64,000 bases of DNA from Pseudomonas pseudonitroreducens (GCF_021603645.1 NZ_BQHJ01000017.1:1-64000); one strand, 5' to 3'; counted from the first letter of the stretch, positions 30,017 to 38,941 are shown. Notes: generated from the sequence alone by a model not told the origin. A program made the numbers and translations.

Positions 30017-31061
30017 TTACTTCGTTGGCGTGACCTTTTTGCCTTTCCGATCACGGATATAGCGCTCGGTCATCGTGACGGTGGTGTGCCCCAGCTGATC
30101 CCTGACCTTCAGGATGTCTCCGGTCGATTCCGACTTGTCGCTGCCGGCTTTCGCGTGCAGGTCGCGGAGCTGGAAAGTGGCCTTTTCGATGCCGGCAGCT
30201 TCTCGGGCCAGGTCGAACCGGTCGCGCAGCATGTACTTGGTCATTACCAGCCCAGCCTCGGACACGATCAGACGAGTGGGCCTGACCTTCATTCCGGCCT
30301 TCCCGGCCTTGATTCGGTCGAGCAGGGCGGTGAGTTCAGCCTCAATCACGATCCGGCGCTTCGCCTGGGTCTTGCCCGGGGGCGTGCAGCATCCCGTCGC
30401 GGATATCCCGCTCATCCATGGCCAACACATCCCCAGGCCGCTGGCCAGTGAGGTAAGCGAGGTCCATCGCCTCCTGCAGGCCGATCTCGAAGTGCTGGTA
30501 GACCAGCAGGTAGAGGTCGTCCTCGATGTAGACGTCGCGGCCGGCTTCCGGGTTGTCGCTGATCCCTGAGCAGGAGTTGGCCAGTTTCGTGTAGCCCATC
30601 TTCCGCGCGTAGTTCCACATGTGGCTGAGCAGGGCCTTCTCGCGGTTTGCGCTGACCGGCGCATCGCTACGCCAGCGCATGTACTGGTAGACGTGCTGCG
30701 GCTCGGTCGAGTCCAGGGGGCCGGGCGGGTCGTCGAAGAACTCCATCAGCTTGACCAGGTACTGGGCGTCCTTCTTCTGGGTGCTGGGCGCCTTCTTCGG
30801 CACCACGTCGAGGAAGTACTGCGCAGAAACGTAGCGCAGGGTGACGATCTTCTCGGCCAGGTTGTCGGCGTTGCGATCCCGCTCCAGCTCGGCGTACTTC
30901 ATGATCGCCAGGCCGTAGTCGGAGCCGAGCGGCACCTCTTTCCGCGGCTTGCCGCCGGCGTCGTAGCTGTAATAGGTCTTTCCGCTGGGCTTGGTGCGCT
31001 CACGCAGGTGCGTCGCTGCGCCTGGCTTCTCAGGAGGTTGGCGGAGATCACGCAGGGCCAT
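30017..31061 (-). pseudogene. Tyrosine integrase with one frameshift
   Basis: The N-terminal part (31061 to about 30376) reads through LRERTKPSGKTYYSYDAGGK and the arginine motif LAYLTGQRPGDVLAM. The C-terminal part (about 30384-30017, another frame) continues AKRRIVIEAELTALL and ends with LRDLHAKAG, QLGHTTVTMTERYIRDRKGKK, holding the catalytic His and Tyr. The shift occurs in the G5/C5 run near 30375-30382. Restoring one base gives a normal-length integrase. It is either a pseudogene or a homopolymer sequencing error. Confidence 0.8.
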
Positions 31062-31180
31062 CCGTTCATCTTGATGATGTGCTTGATCCCGCTCTGCTTC
31101 AAGACGCGCACCTGGCCTGCCTTCGCCCGGGCGCCGGTGAGCTGGCAGATCTCCTCATGGGTGAGGAAGGCGATGGGTAC
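31050..31180 (-). pseudogene. DUF4224 fragment upstream of integrase
   Basis: The minus strand reads AFLTHEEICQLTGARAKAGQ then VRVLKQSGIKHIIKMNGWPC, the DUF4224 signature. No ATG, GTG or TTG start lies at the expected place, and the end runs into the integrase start. The gene may be broken at its 5' end. Confidence 0.5.
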
Positions 31181-31338
31181 TATGGATACTTCATCTCTGT
31201 ACCGGTTGATGCCAGCGGGTTCAGCGATGGGGGTAGTTGGTGAAAACGTACGGCGCGTTGATATCTATCAGTGGGGCGTTGAGGGGAGGGGGCGAGACTC
31301 AAGTCAGGCGCTATGAGCGCAGTCTGGAGAACTTGAAG

Positions 31339-31464
31339 ATGAAAGCTCTGTCCGTACTGATCGATCTGATTAGCAGTGATGATGCTGTTGTTGCTCTTGG
31401 TGTTTTCTCATTTGTCGTAGGTGCTCTCGCCGTGTCTTCGGTACTGCTGCTTGGCGTGAGCTGA
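31339..31464 (+). CDS. Small membrane protein
   Basis: The ATG at 31339 gives 41 residues (MKALSVLIDLISSDDAVVAL...) with one strongly hydrophobic helix. GGAG lies nearby. A longer frame starts at 31237 but its N-terminal part looks non-coding. Function unknown. Confidence 0.35.
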   Translation: MKALSVLIDLISSDDAVVALGVFSFVVGALAVSSVLLLGVS

Positions 31465-31564
31465 GGGGTATAGCCTCAATGGGGCAATCTTTGTGAGGGC
31501 AGGCCTGTGCGCAGGCAGTCGCATTTCTCGGAGGGTTGGCCGGTGCCGTGGCAGAAGGTGGGGC

Positions 31565-31886
31565 GGGTCATGCTGCGCTCCTTGCCGGCTCGGTGATCTG
31601 GCTGGCAGTGAATACCTGCATGCCCAGTTCGCTGGCAACGTGGTATTCGAGGCAGGCGCCCTTGGACTTGTCCCAGCCCGGGAACAGGGCGACTGCCTCG
31701 CAGGTAATGAGCTTCTGCAGAACCAGGCGCAGGTAGTGCCCATTCGAATCCGTCGATCATGCCGTGGTCGGCCGGGTTCTCGGCGTGGTAGCCGAGCTGC
31801 CGCAGGCGCGCGGCCTCGGTGTGGAAGGCCGGGTAGTTGAACTCCGGCGGGCCGGTCATGGGCCCGATTATATGAATCCATTTCAT
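31565..31886 (-). pseudogene. DUF4406 gene with frameshift
   Basis: From ATG 31886 the frame reads MKWIHIIGPMTGPPEFNYPA, typical of DUF4406 (nucleoside deoxyribosyltransferase-like) phage proteins. Near 31755 it shifts; the continuation HYLRLVLQKLITCEAVALFP, then GWDKSKGACLEYHVASELGM, is in another frame and ends in an ATGA overlap near 31568. One base change restores a protein of about 105 residues. Confidence 0.6.
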
Positions 31887-31912
31887 GAGGTTTTTTGCCC
31901 CTGGAGCTTGGC

Positions 31913-32725
31913 TCAGAGGCCACCGGTCATTATGTGGTTGGCAGTGGAGCGGCTGGCGCCGTACTCGGCTGCCAAGGTCGCCTGGCTCACGCCGCCGGCT
32001 CGGTAGCGCGAATGAGTTTTGCGAACCTGCTGCTCGGTGAGGACCGCTTGCGAGTGGGCCGAGCCGATCTTTGTTCTCGTGGTCCGCCTGCTCCAACCTT
32101 GGCCGCAACGTCGCGACTGCCGTGCGTGAGTGTTCGGGCTGGCTGGCTCGAGGATCGCTGTCTGGTCGAAGCAGTACCGAGCGGATTTGCTCAGCACGAA
32201 AATGTACTCGTGCGACTTGGTGTAGCGGTCGCGGATGATCTCCGGCATCGGGTTCTGCTTGTTCCAGACGATGTCCTGGCGCAGGTACCAGCCGTCAGCC
32301 TGCAGGGCGAAGGCTAGGCGCCAGGGCATGCCCACCAGGTCCTTCGCCTTCAGGCCCATCTCTCTACCGCGGACGCTGGTACCGGATTGAAACCTTGGGT
32401 GTTCGTTGATCCGGCGAGCGGAGGCGGCGCTGCGCCCCGACTTCTGGCCATTTCCTTGCGGGCGCCCCTGCGCGCCCCAGCTACCGGCGTAGCTGTCGCC
32501 CATATTCACCCAGCAGGCACCGTCGTCCCGGAGCGCCCGCCGCACTTCGCGGAACACCTCAACCAGCCGCGTGATGAACTCGGCCGGCTTCTCCTCAAGA
32601 CCGATCTGGCCCTCCACCCCGTAGTCTCGGAGACCGTAATAGGGTGGGCTAGTGATGCAGCAGTGCACCGAGCGCTCAGGCATTGTCCGGATCAGCTCCA
32701 GGCTGTCGCCGACCAGAATCTGGTG
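31913..32725 (-). pseudogene. Phage DNA methyltransferase, frameshifted and truncated
   Basis: The catalytic SPPYYGLRDYG motif and the helical region (AEFITRLVEVFREVRRALRD, WVNMGDSYAG, LVGMPWRLAFALQADGW) are those of beta-class N4/N6 methyltransferases. The proper start, ATG 32725 after CTGGAGAGACC, is out of frame by one base in a CCCC run at codon 3. The C-terminal FxGxG SAM motif is absent. Instead the end reads LTEQQVRKTHSRYRAGGVSQ, a helix-turn-helix tail from another gene. Probably inactive. Confidence 0.7.
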
Positions 32726-32740
32726 AGCGGGGTGTCATGG

Positions 32741-32770
32741 TCTCTCCAGGTCGAGCGCCGCCTCGCTGAT
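32741..32770 (-). repeat. Recurrent phage leader element, copy 3
   Basis: CTCCAGGTCGAGCGCCGCC lies directly upstream of the methyltransferase start, in the same position as copy 1 before the Dam-type gene. Confidence 0.5.
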
Positions 32771-32844
32771 GTTTGGGAAACGTCCTATTGCGGCGGCGTT
32801 GGCAGGCCGTCAGGGTTCCCGCTCCAACCAAGGAGCGGATTTAG

Positions 32845-33081
32845 ATGCGGATGTGGTGCAGGGCGATGGGGCTTGCTGTTGTGGTGCTCAGCACGAATGG
32901 CTGTGCGAGTTCGCTGGGGCATATGTTCGGTCCATGCCCCTATGTGGGGGTGCAGCTGGACGCGAAATCTTGGGATGTCGCCGGCCCCTTGATCTTCCTT
33001 GATATGCCGTTTTCTGCGGTGATGGACACGGTGCTTTTGCCTCTAGACCTTGCCTCCGGGAGGAGTTGCAGCGGCTGGTAG
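32845..33081 (+). CDS. YceK/YidQ-family lipoprotein
   Basis: The 78-residue protein has a lipoprotein signal ending in LSTNGC (cysteine at residue 20), then SSLGHMFGPCPYVGVQLDAK and LIFLDMPFSAVMDTVLLPLD. This is the YceK/YidQ (DUF1375) pattern. AAGGAGCGG precedes ATG 32845. It would be anchored in the outer or inner membrane. Found here among phage remnants, it is probably a lysogenic conversion gene. Confidence 0.7.
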   Translation: MRMWCRAMGLAVVVLSTNGCASSLGHMFGPCPYVGVQLDAKSWDVAGPLIFLDMPFSAVMDTVLLPLDLASGRSCSGW

Positions 33082-33133
33082 AGCGCCGCCGCGCGGTTGT
33101 CGTAGACTCGGCGATCTTTTGCGCTGCTTAGGG

Positions 33134-33469
33134 ATGGCGGTGATGCGATTCGCGAAGGTGTTTCTGCTGCTCAGCTTGCTGGTCTTCTGCACAGTACTGA
33201 TCGGCGGCGTAGGTGGCGCTCTAATGAAGCAGTTTCCCAGAGCGGTGTTCAGCTCTGACGAGGAGAGGGTCGCCTTCGTGGCGAAACTGGACGCCGGTTT
33301 AAAGAATGGCGGAGCTGCAATGGAAGAAGCCAGGCGGCTGAACGAGGATTTCAGCGCCAAGGTCGTATGGCGCCAAAGAGCTGTGTTCTGGGGAGAGATA
33401 TTTGCCTATGTCCTCGTCGTGTTGACGGCGACGCTGCTGTATCTCCGGTCTACACCCAGAAAGAACTGA
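33134..33469 (+). CDS. Two-helix membrane protein
   Basis: From ATG 33134 (or 33143) the product has about 111 residues. Transmembrane helices lie near each end (VFLLLSLLVFCTVLIGGVGG and IFAYVLVVLTATLLYL), with a charged helical loop between them. It lies between two leader-element copies (33071 and 33470), so it belongs to the phage remnant. Function unknown. Confidence 0.5.
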   Translation: MAVMRFAKVFLLLSLLVFCTVLIGGVGGALMKQFPRAVFSSDEERVAFVAKLDAGLKNGGAAMEEARRLNEDFSAKVVWRQRAVFWGEIFAYVLVVLTATLLYLRSTPRKN

Positions 33470-33522
33470 GCGCTGCCGCGCCGCGAGTGCAGTGGAAGGG
33501 TTGGCTGCTGAAATTTTGACGT

Positions 33523-33546
33523 AAGAAACCCGGCATATAGCCGGGT
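33523..33546 (-). terminator. Terminator of the 55-residue gene
   Basis: On the minus strand ACCCGGC-TATAT-GCCGGGT is followed by TTTCTTAC. It lies 45 bases after the stop at 33591. Confidence 0.7.
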
Positions 33547-33590
33547 CTCGGTTGAGGAGTGTCGAGGAGTTATTCAGGCTTCTGACCGCG

Positions 33591-33758
33591 CTACTTCTCG
33601 ACTGGCTTCTGGGGGCTGCCTGTGCCCGGATCCTCTTCCTCTTCTTCGTTATGGCGACGCATCGGATCGTTCGGATTCTGCCGATGCGGATCGTTGGGGC
33701 TTTGTTTGCTGGGGTCGTTGGGGTTCTGACCAGCATTTTGGTTTTGTGTCTGGTTCAT
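33591..33758 (-). CDS. 55-residue low-complexity protein with NPNDP repeats
   Basis: GAGAGGTGATGT precedes ATG 33758. The product begins MNQTQNQNAGQNPNDP and contains three PNDP units in 30 residues, then a glutamate run and a PQKPVEK end. Its own ribosome site and terminator mark it as real, and the composition is biased enough to need selection. Similar Asn/Gln/Pro-rich small proteins are common in pseudomonads. It is probably disordered; function unknown. Confidence 0.65.
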   Translation of the reverse strand: MNQTQNQNAGQNPNDPSKQSPNDPHRQNPNDPMRRHNEEEEEDPGTGSPQKPVEK

Positions 33759-34025
33759 ACATCACCTCTCAAGGAGACCAGGCAGTGGTCTCACTCGGTA
33801 GAGGAGTGTGTTGTGCACTCGTTCAACCTTTCGCTGCCGCTGGCGTTGCCATTGGTCGGAGCGGTGTTTCGCGTCGCCGAAGGGACTCATCGCTCGGTAG
33901 GTTAGTGGTGGAGTTCCCACGGCCTCAACGAACTTGTCTTCGAAGACATCACCCGTAGGATCATCGGCGGCCTAAATGGCCTGGCCGGCCCTCTTGACCA
34001 GAAGTGCACGGCACTGGGATTGTCT

Positions 34026-34340
34026 CTACTTCATGGCGTCTCGGTGCTGTCCATCGTCTTCGAACTGCTGGCATTTGAGTTCGGCGCTGGCGAATGCCTG
34101 ATCGGGTGTTTGGTCGCTGCGGTAGCCGAAGCGCACGAAGTATCTGGCGATCAATCGAGTGTCCGGGTCGAGTTTGCTGCTGCGGGCGTCGACGGCCGAG
34201 ATTGCTTGTTGCTCGGTACTGCCCTGGTCCCTGTAGGCTGCGCCTGCATGGGCAAACAGACCCACGCCCTTGCAGAAGTCCGATGCCTGGCCACTGGTGG
34301 CCAGGGATGCGAGCAGGAACAACGCCGTGAGTCTCAGCAT
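34026..34340 (-). CDS. Small secreted protein
   Basis: The 104-residue protein has a signal peptide (MLRLTALFLLASLATSGQA). The mature part (SDFCKGVGLFAHAGAAYRDQG, IARYFVRFGYRSDQTPDQAF, then a final Cys) suggests a disulfide-linked helical fold. GAGGTCGC precedes ATG 34340. Family not recognised. Confidence 0.55.
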   Translation of the reverse strand: MLRLTALFLLASLATSGQASDFCKGVGLFAHAGAAYRDQGSTEQQAISAVDARSSKLDPDTRLIARYFVRFGYRSDQTPDQAFASAELKCQQFEDDGQHRDAMK

Positions 34341-34664
34341 GCGACCTCACCAAGCCTGCGATTGAGTGGCTACTTGAAGTATGGTGCCTGCTTCGAGCTT
34401 CCGCCTGCTCGCCAGCTGTCGATGGCGACTGAAAGTCATCACGCTCTGTCGCAAATTACTGGAAGGACATGGCATCTGAGATAGGCGTGATCGGCCCAAT
34501 GCCCGGTGGCGCGCTGGGTGTCGTTGAGACCTTGGGTGTTGTCAGCATCCACGAGGATCGCAGCCTGTCTCTCCCAAGCCATTGCGAAGTGCCGGTCTGA
34601 TATGGCGAGCGTGCAGGGCATGAAAACCTCGGCCCGGACCGGGGTTTTCATCATTTCCAGCGTT
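34341..34664. other. Intergenic region
   Basis: No convincing gene is seen. A hairpin with GAAAACC...GGTTTTC arms (34622-34649) probably terminates the leftward DUF3509 gene. Confidence 0.45.
34622..34649 (-). terminator. Terminator of DUF3509 gene
   Basis: Near-perfect arms GAAAACC-CGG and CCG-GGTTTTC flank a short loop, 15 bases after the stop at 34665. Confidence 0.55.
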
Positions 34665-35030
34665 TCAGGCGCCAACGTTGGCCATCGAGCGCAATTTCGC
34701 CCCGGCCTTGACGATGCGGCGCTGGCGCAGCGGCCCGGCAGCTTCATAGAAGTTCTGCAGCGGTACTTCTTCTTTGAAGTGGTCGGCATCGTGTTCCTGC
34801 AAGGGACCGTATTCGGTTGCCAGATCCCGTCGAATGCGACCAACCAAGCTGGTGAGCAGTGCTTCGTTGCGCTGTTCTTCCAGGCGCACTACGCGGCAGG
34901 CGATGTGTTCGCCGGCTTCCTTGCTCAACGTCATGATCAGATTGCCGTCCGGTCGAGCCGTGAAGCTCACGTCGAAATCGGAGAATACCTGGCAGAGGTA
35001 TTGGGCGGCAGGCAGGCGGTCGATTGGCAT
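34665..35030 (-). CDS. DUF3509-like Pseudomonas protein
   Basis: The 121-residue protein contains FDVSFTARPDGNLIMTLSKE and a helical LVGRIRRDLATEYG segment, matching the DUF3509 pattern found mainly in Pseudomonas. It is cytoplasmic with no membrane segment. An AT-rich promoter-like region lies upstream (35095-35130). Function is unknown in the family. Confidence 0.6.
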   Translation of the reverse strand: MPIDRLPAAQYLCQVFSDFDVSFTARPDGNLIMTLSKEAGEHIACRVVRLEEQRNEALLTSLVGRIRRDLATEYGPLQEHDADHFKEEVPLQNFYEAAGPLRQRRIVKAGAKLRSMANVGA

Positions 35031-35207
35031 GGTGTCGTCCTCAGCAGTGAATGGGCAGTTCCTTCCCTTTCAATGCAGAGTGCATACCAATTCAGGTTAA
35101 ATTAAAAATTCTTTAAAATCATATAGTTATGAGTTTTTGTCGTCTCGCTTGCCTTGCAGCTTGCATGGGGGGAAGCAAATCGCAGGGCATTTTGCACGAC
35201 GATGATT

Positions 35208-35366
35208 TCAGTGCGGGAGAGGGTGGTGCCGTGATGACTCGGCTTTGGCCTTGTGCTTCTGCAAGCGAGCCCGGCGCATTGGCACCCGCAGGATGGCCCA
35301 GAGGGTAACCAAGGCCAGCAGGAACCAGCCGAAAATCATGAGCGTGACGAACGTGCCTGGATTCAT
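35208..35366 (-). CDS. Small membrane protein
   Basis: The 52-residue product from ATG 35366 has one transmembrane helix (FVTLMIFGWFLLALVTLWAI) and a basic histidine-containing tail. GAGGGGTGAGGA precedes the start. No family is recognised. Confidence 0.5.
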   Translation of the reverse strand: MNPGTFVTLMIFGWFLLALVTLWAILRVPMRRARLQKHKAKAESSRHHPLPH

Positions 35367-35490
35367 ATCGATATCCTCACCCCTCCCTAAGAGTAGTCCA
35401 CCGCCATCGGTGCGCTGTCCTTTCGGTTGAGCGGCATTTCTCCCTGTAGGTTCCATCCAATGGCTTGTCGGGCTTGCAAGTATCTGCTAT

Positions 35491-35506
35491 CTGTATGGAT
35501 ATACAG
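35491..35506 (+). promoter_or_regulatory. LexA box CTGTATGGATATACAG
   Basis: The site matches the pseudomonad LexA consensus (CTGTAT...ATACAG) with perfect arms. It lies 16 bases before the start of the UmuD-like gene, so that gene should be SOS-induced. Confidence 0.85.
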
Positions 35507-35522
35507 TATTCGAGGAAGCGTC

Positions 35523-35888
35523 ATGCAACAAGCCATTCTGGAAGTCAGCGACGTGGTGCAGCCTGGCGGAGTAATCGCGGCTATGTCGCTTCACACCTAC
35601 ATAGTCCGCGCATGTGGCGAAGGCATGACGCAGGCAGGGATTCACGACTGCGACCTGCTGCTGGTCGACCGTTCCGAGCTGGCTTCGCCCGGTGAAATCG
35701 TGGTGGCAGCGCTCAACGGCGAGGCGCTGATACGTCGCCTGGCCATCATCGATGGCTCATTTGCGTTGCAGGCGGCAAGCGACGGCTATCCGACCCTGAA
35801 AGTCGAGGAGGGCGATGAGCTGTCCATCTGGGGCGTGGTGCGTCAGCGGCTTGCCGTTAGCGATGTGGCGCAAGCCGCCTGGGTCTAG
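35523..35888 (+). CDS. UmuD-like S24 protein lacking the catalytic dyad
   Basis: The 121-residue protein aligns along UmuD/LexA C-terminal domains (TYIVRACGEGMTQAGIHDCD, LLLVDRSELASPGEIVVAAL, NGEALIRRLAI). The nucleophile serine expected in GDSM is glycine (GEGM), and the lysine expected in TVKKL is arginine (LIRRL). It should therefore not self-cleave. A perfect LexA box lies upstream, but no umuC or dinB follows. It could act as a fixed UmuD-like partner or competitor; this is inference. Confidence 0.75.
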   Translation: MQQAILEVSDVVQPGGVIAAMSLHTYIVRACGEGMTQAGIHDCDLLLVDRSELASPGEIVVAALNGEALIRRLAIIDGSFALQAASDGYPTLKVEEGDELSIWGVVRQRLAVSDVAQAAWV

Positions 35889-36094
35889 GTCTGGCGCGGG
35901 ATGGAGCGGGATGCTGACCATTTGCCAGTAAGCTGGAGAACTAAATGGGGGCCTTGGTGGTCAGATTGCGAGTGCCATCGGTTTCGCAAGACCTCACAAG
36001 AGTCGTGCAGCTTGCAATCCGGGGCATTGTAAGGCGGGCGCAGCCTGATTAGACTGCGCGCAACTCGCACCCCTGTCCCTCTCGAAGGACTCCC

Positions 36095-36934
36095 ATGATC
36101 AAGAAATGTCTGTTCCCGGCCGCCGGCTACGGTACCCGCTTCCTCCCGGCCACCAAGGCCATGCCCAAGGAAATGCTGCCGGTGGTGAACAAGCCGCTGA
36201 TCCAGTATGCCGTTGAAGAGGCGCTGGAAGCCGGTCTCGGCGAAATCGGTATCGTCACTGGCCGCGGCAAGCGCTCGCTCGAAGACCACTTCGACATCAG
36301 CTACGAGCTGGAGCACCAGATTCGCAACACCGACAAGGAAAAGTACCTGGTCGGTATTCGTCGCCTGATCGACGAGTGCACCTTCTCCTACACCCGTCAG
36401 GTCGAAATGAAGGGCCTGGGCCACGCGATCCTGACCGGCCGTCCGCTGATCGGTGACGAACCCTTCGCTGTCGTGCTGGCGGACGACCTGTGCCTGAACC
36501 TGGAAGGCGACAGCGTCCTCAAGCAGATGGTCAAGCTGTACAACCAGTTCCGCTGCTCGATCGTGGCGATCCAGGAAGTACCGCCGGAAGAGACCAACAA
36601 GTACGGTGTGATCGCCGGCGAGATGATCCGCGACGACATCTATCGCGTGAATACCATGGTCGAGAAGCCCAAGCCCGAAGACGCCCCGTCGAACCTGGCG
36701 ATCATCGGCCGCTACATCCTGACCCCGGATATCTTCGACCTGATCGAGCAGACCGAGCCGGGCAAGGGCGGTGAGATCCAGATCACCGACGCCCTGATGA
36801 AGCAGGCCCAGGACGGTTGCGTACTGGCCTACAAATTCAAGGGCAAGCGCTTCGACTGCGGTAGCGCCGAGGGTTACATCGAGGCGACCAACTTCTGCTA
36901 CGAGCACCTCTACAAGACTGGCAAGGCCTGGTAA
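36095..36934 (+). CDS. galU: UTP-glucose-1-phosphate uridylyltransferase
   Basis: The 279-residue protein shows the nucleotidyltransferase signature (FPAAGYGTRFLPATKAMPKE, residues 8-27), the ADDLCLN metal/nucleotide motif and the DCGSAEGYIEA C-terminus. GalU makes UDP-glucose for lipopolysaccharide core, exopolysaccharide and trehalose pathways. It is followed by a strong terminator. Gene order galU, glyoxalase, gor matches other pseudomonads. Confidence 0.96.
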   Translation: MIKKCLFPAAGYGTRFLPATKAMPKEMLPVVNKPLIQYAVEEALEAGLGEIGIVTGRGKRSLEDHFDISYELEHQIRNTDKEKYLVGIRRLIDECTFSYTRQVEMKGLGHAILTGRPLIGDEPFAVVLADDLCLNLEGDSVLKQMVKLYNQFRCSIVAIQEVPPEETNKYGVIAGEMIRDDIYRVNTMVEKPKPEDAPSNLAIIGRYILTPDIFDLIEQTEPGKGGEIQITDALMKQAQDGCVLAYKFKGKRFDCGSAEGYIEATNFCYEHLYKTGKAW

Positions 36935-36955
36935 CTCCGGGTCTTTCCACTCTGG

Positions 36956-36986
36956 AAAAAGCCACCTGCGGGTGGCTTTTTCTTTT
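36956..36986. terminator. Terminator after galU
   Basis: AAAAAGCCACC and GGTGGCTTTTT form a bidirectional terminator between convergent genes. Confidence 0.85.
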
Positions 36987-36991
36987 CCGGC

Positions 36992-37423
36992 CTACATGGA
37001 GCGCGGAATCGGCAGGGCTTCCGAGCCCGGGCCCAGTGGTTGGCCGTAGCTGAACTCGACGTAGTTGCCGGCCGGGTCGCGCAGGCCGCAGTAATAACCC
37101 ACGGGAAAAGGTTCCTGTCGGGGTGGCCAGATCAGGCAGCCGGCAGCCTCGGCCTCCTTCGCGATGCGGTCGACCGCATCGTGGGAGTCGACGGCGAAGC
37201 CGAAGTGGCTGTAGTCGTCGACTGCCAGGTGGCGTTCCTGACCGCCCGGTATGATGACGAAGATGAAACGATGCTCGTTGCCTGGTTCTGCCATCCAGAC
37301 GATGCGCGAGCCCTTGCCTTCACGCTCGTGGATGACCCGCATGCTGCAGAAGCGCTGGTAGAAGTCCACGCAGGCTTCCAGGTCCGGCACATGCAGGGCC
37401 AGGTGGGTCAGGGTCGGGTGCAT
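36992..37423 (-). CDS. Glyoxalase/VOC-fold protein
   Basis: The 143-residue protein has the vicinal oxygen chelate fold (LTHLALHVPDLEACVDFYQR at the N-terminus, DYSHFGFAVDSHDAVDRI, then GYYCGLRDPAGNYVEFSYGQ). Metal ligands His and Glu are present. These enzymes act as glyoxalase I, dioxygenases or isomerases. Its place between galU and gor is conserved in pseudomonads, hinting at a thiol- or aldehyde-related task; the substrate is unknown. Confidence 0.85.
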   Translation of the reverse strand: MHPTLTHLALHVPDLEACVDFYQRFCSMRVIHEREGKGSRIVWMAEPGNEHRFIFVIIPGGQERHLAVDDYSHFGFAVDSHDAVDRIAKEAEAAGCLIWPPRQEPFPVGYYCGLRDPAGNYVEFSYGQPLGPGSEALPIPRSM

Positions 37424-37508
37424 GGCGATTCCTCCTTCAGGGCCGGCACTTGGCAGGATAGGTCAGGCGCCATGAGGTATGCTGGCTCGCATATCCAAGC
37501 GGAGAACC

Positions 37509-38870
37509 ATGATGTCTTTCGATTTTGACCTGTTCGTCATCGGTGCGGGTTCGGGCGGTGTGCGTGCCGCGCGCTTCGCTGCCGGCTTTGGCGCCAAGGT
37601 GGCTGTGGCGGAAAGCCGCTACCTGGGCGGTACCTGCGTCAACGTCGGTTGCGTGCCGAAGAAGCTGCTGGTGTACGGCGCACACTTCCATGAAGACTTC
37701 GAACAGGCTGCCGGGTTCGGCTGGACCCTGGGTGAGGCGAACTTCGACTGGTCGACCCTGATCGCCAACAAGGATCGCGAAATCCACCGGCTCAATGGCA
37801 TTTATCGCAACCTGCTGGTGAACAGCGGCGTCACGCTGCTGGAGGGCCATGCCAAGCTGCAGGATGCGCATACCGTTGAGGTCGCCGGGCAGCGCTTCCG
37901 CGCCAGGCATATCCTCATCGCCACCGGCGGCTGGCCGCAGGTACCGGACATTCCGGGCAAGGAGCACGCGATTACCTCCAATGAGGCCTTCTTCCTCAAG
38001 GAGTTGCCGCGTCGAGTGCTGGTGGTCGGCGGTGGCTATATTGCGGTGGAGTTCGCCGGCATCTTCCATGGCCTGGGAGCGCAGACTTCGTTGCTGTATC
38101 GCAAGGAGCTGTTCCTGCGCGGCTTCGACCGCAGCGTGCGAGAGCACCTGCGTGACGAACTGACCAGGAAGGGCCTGGACCTGCAGTTCAACAGCGACAT
38201 TGCGCGCATCGAAAGGCAGGCTGACGGCACGTTGGCTGCAACGCTCAAGGATGGCCGTGTGCTGGAAGCGGATTGCGTGTTCTACGCCACTGGCCGTCGC
38301 CCGCAACTGGACAATCTCGGGTTGGAAAACGTCTCGGTCGAACTGGATGATCGCGGCTATGTGAAGGTGGATGAGGCTTATCGCACGAGCGAGCCGTCGA
38401 TCCACGCTATCGGCGATGTGATCGGTCGTGTGCAGCTGACCCCCGTGGCGCTGGCCGAAGGCATGGCGCTGGCGCGCCAGCTGTTCCGCCCGCAAGAGTA
38501 CCGTCCGGTGGACTACAAGCTGATTCCCACTGCCGTATTCAGCATGCCCAACATCGGCACCGTGGGCTTGACCGAGGATGAGGCGCGCAGCGCCGGGCAC
38601 CGGGTGAAGTTGTTCGAGAGCCGTTTCCGCCCCATGAAGCTGACACTCACCGAGTGCCAGGAGCGGACCTTGATGAAACTGATCGTCGATGCCGACACCG
38701 ACAAGGTGCTGGGTTGCCACATGGTTGGCCCGGAAGCAGGGGAAATCCTGCAGGGCATCGCGATTGCGCTGAAGGCCGGGGCGACCAAGCGGGTCTTCGA
38801 CGAAACCATCGGTATCCACCCGACCGCCGCCGAGGAGTTCGTCACCCTGCGCACGCCGGTTGGTGCCTGA
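37509..38870 (+). CDS. gor: Glutathione reductase
   Basis: The 453-residue flavoprotein has the FAD GAGSGG motif, the redox CVNVGC pair ([13 protein letters not shown]), the NADPH-binding [10 protein letters not shown] segment, and the C-terminal dimer [11 protein letters not shown] with the catalytic His-Glu. It reduces oxidised glutathione using NADPH. GGAG precedes the double ATG at 37509/37512; either may serve. A terminator follows. Confidence 0.95.
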   Translation: MMSFDFDLFVIGAGSGGVRAARFAAGFGAKVAVAESRYLGGTCVNVGCVPKKLLVYGAHFHEDFEQAAGFGWTLGEANFDWSTLIANKDREIHRLNGIYRNLLVNSGVTLLEGHAKLQDAHTVEVAGQRFRARHILIATGGWPQVPDIPGKEHAITSNEAFFLKELPRRVLVVGGGYIAVEFAGIFHGLGAQTSLLYRKELFLRGFDRSVREHLRDELTRKGLDLQFNSDIARIERQADGTLAATLKDGRVLEADCVFYATGRRPQLDNLGLENVSVELDDRGYVKVDEAYRTSEPSIHAIGDVIGRVQLTPVALAEGMALARQLFRPQEYRPVDYKLIPTAVFSMPNIGTVGLTEDEARSAGHRVKLFESRFRPMKLTLTECQERTLMKLIVDADTDKVLGCHMVGPEAGEILQGIAIALKAGATKRVFDETIGIHPTAAEEFVTLRTPVGA

Positions 38871-38885
38871 TAGCGGTCGAAAAGA

Positions 38886-38913
38886 AAAGCCGGTGCATCT
38901 GCACCGGCTTTTT
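38886..38913. terminator. Terminator after gor
   Basis: AAAGCCGGTGC and GCACCGGCTTT pair around ATCT, followed by TTTC. Confidence 0.8.
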
Positions 38914-38941
38914 CATGGGCGGCTTTCGCCTGGCTGTGCAC

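Larger units (their letters stand above)
29940..33500. mobile_element. Decayed second element next to the same tRNA-Leu site
   Basis: An integrase whose C-terminus lies 78 bases from the tRNA-Leu core copy, a DUF4224 fragment, a truncated methyltransferase, a DUF4406 gene and recurrent phage leader elements mark an older insertion. At least three genes are frameshifted. No third att copy was found before galU, so the right end is approximate. Confidence 0.6.

Noticed and set aside
33552-33905. Plus-strand 117-residue hydrophobic frame
   Set aside because: The opposite strand holds the NPNDP-repeat gene with ribosome site and terminator, which explains the open frame.
33500-36094. A third tRNA-Leu att copy marking the end of the second element
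   Set aside because: Scanning up to galU found no match to the core, so no right boundary is claimed.
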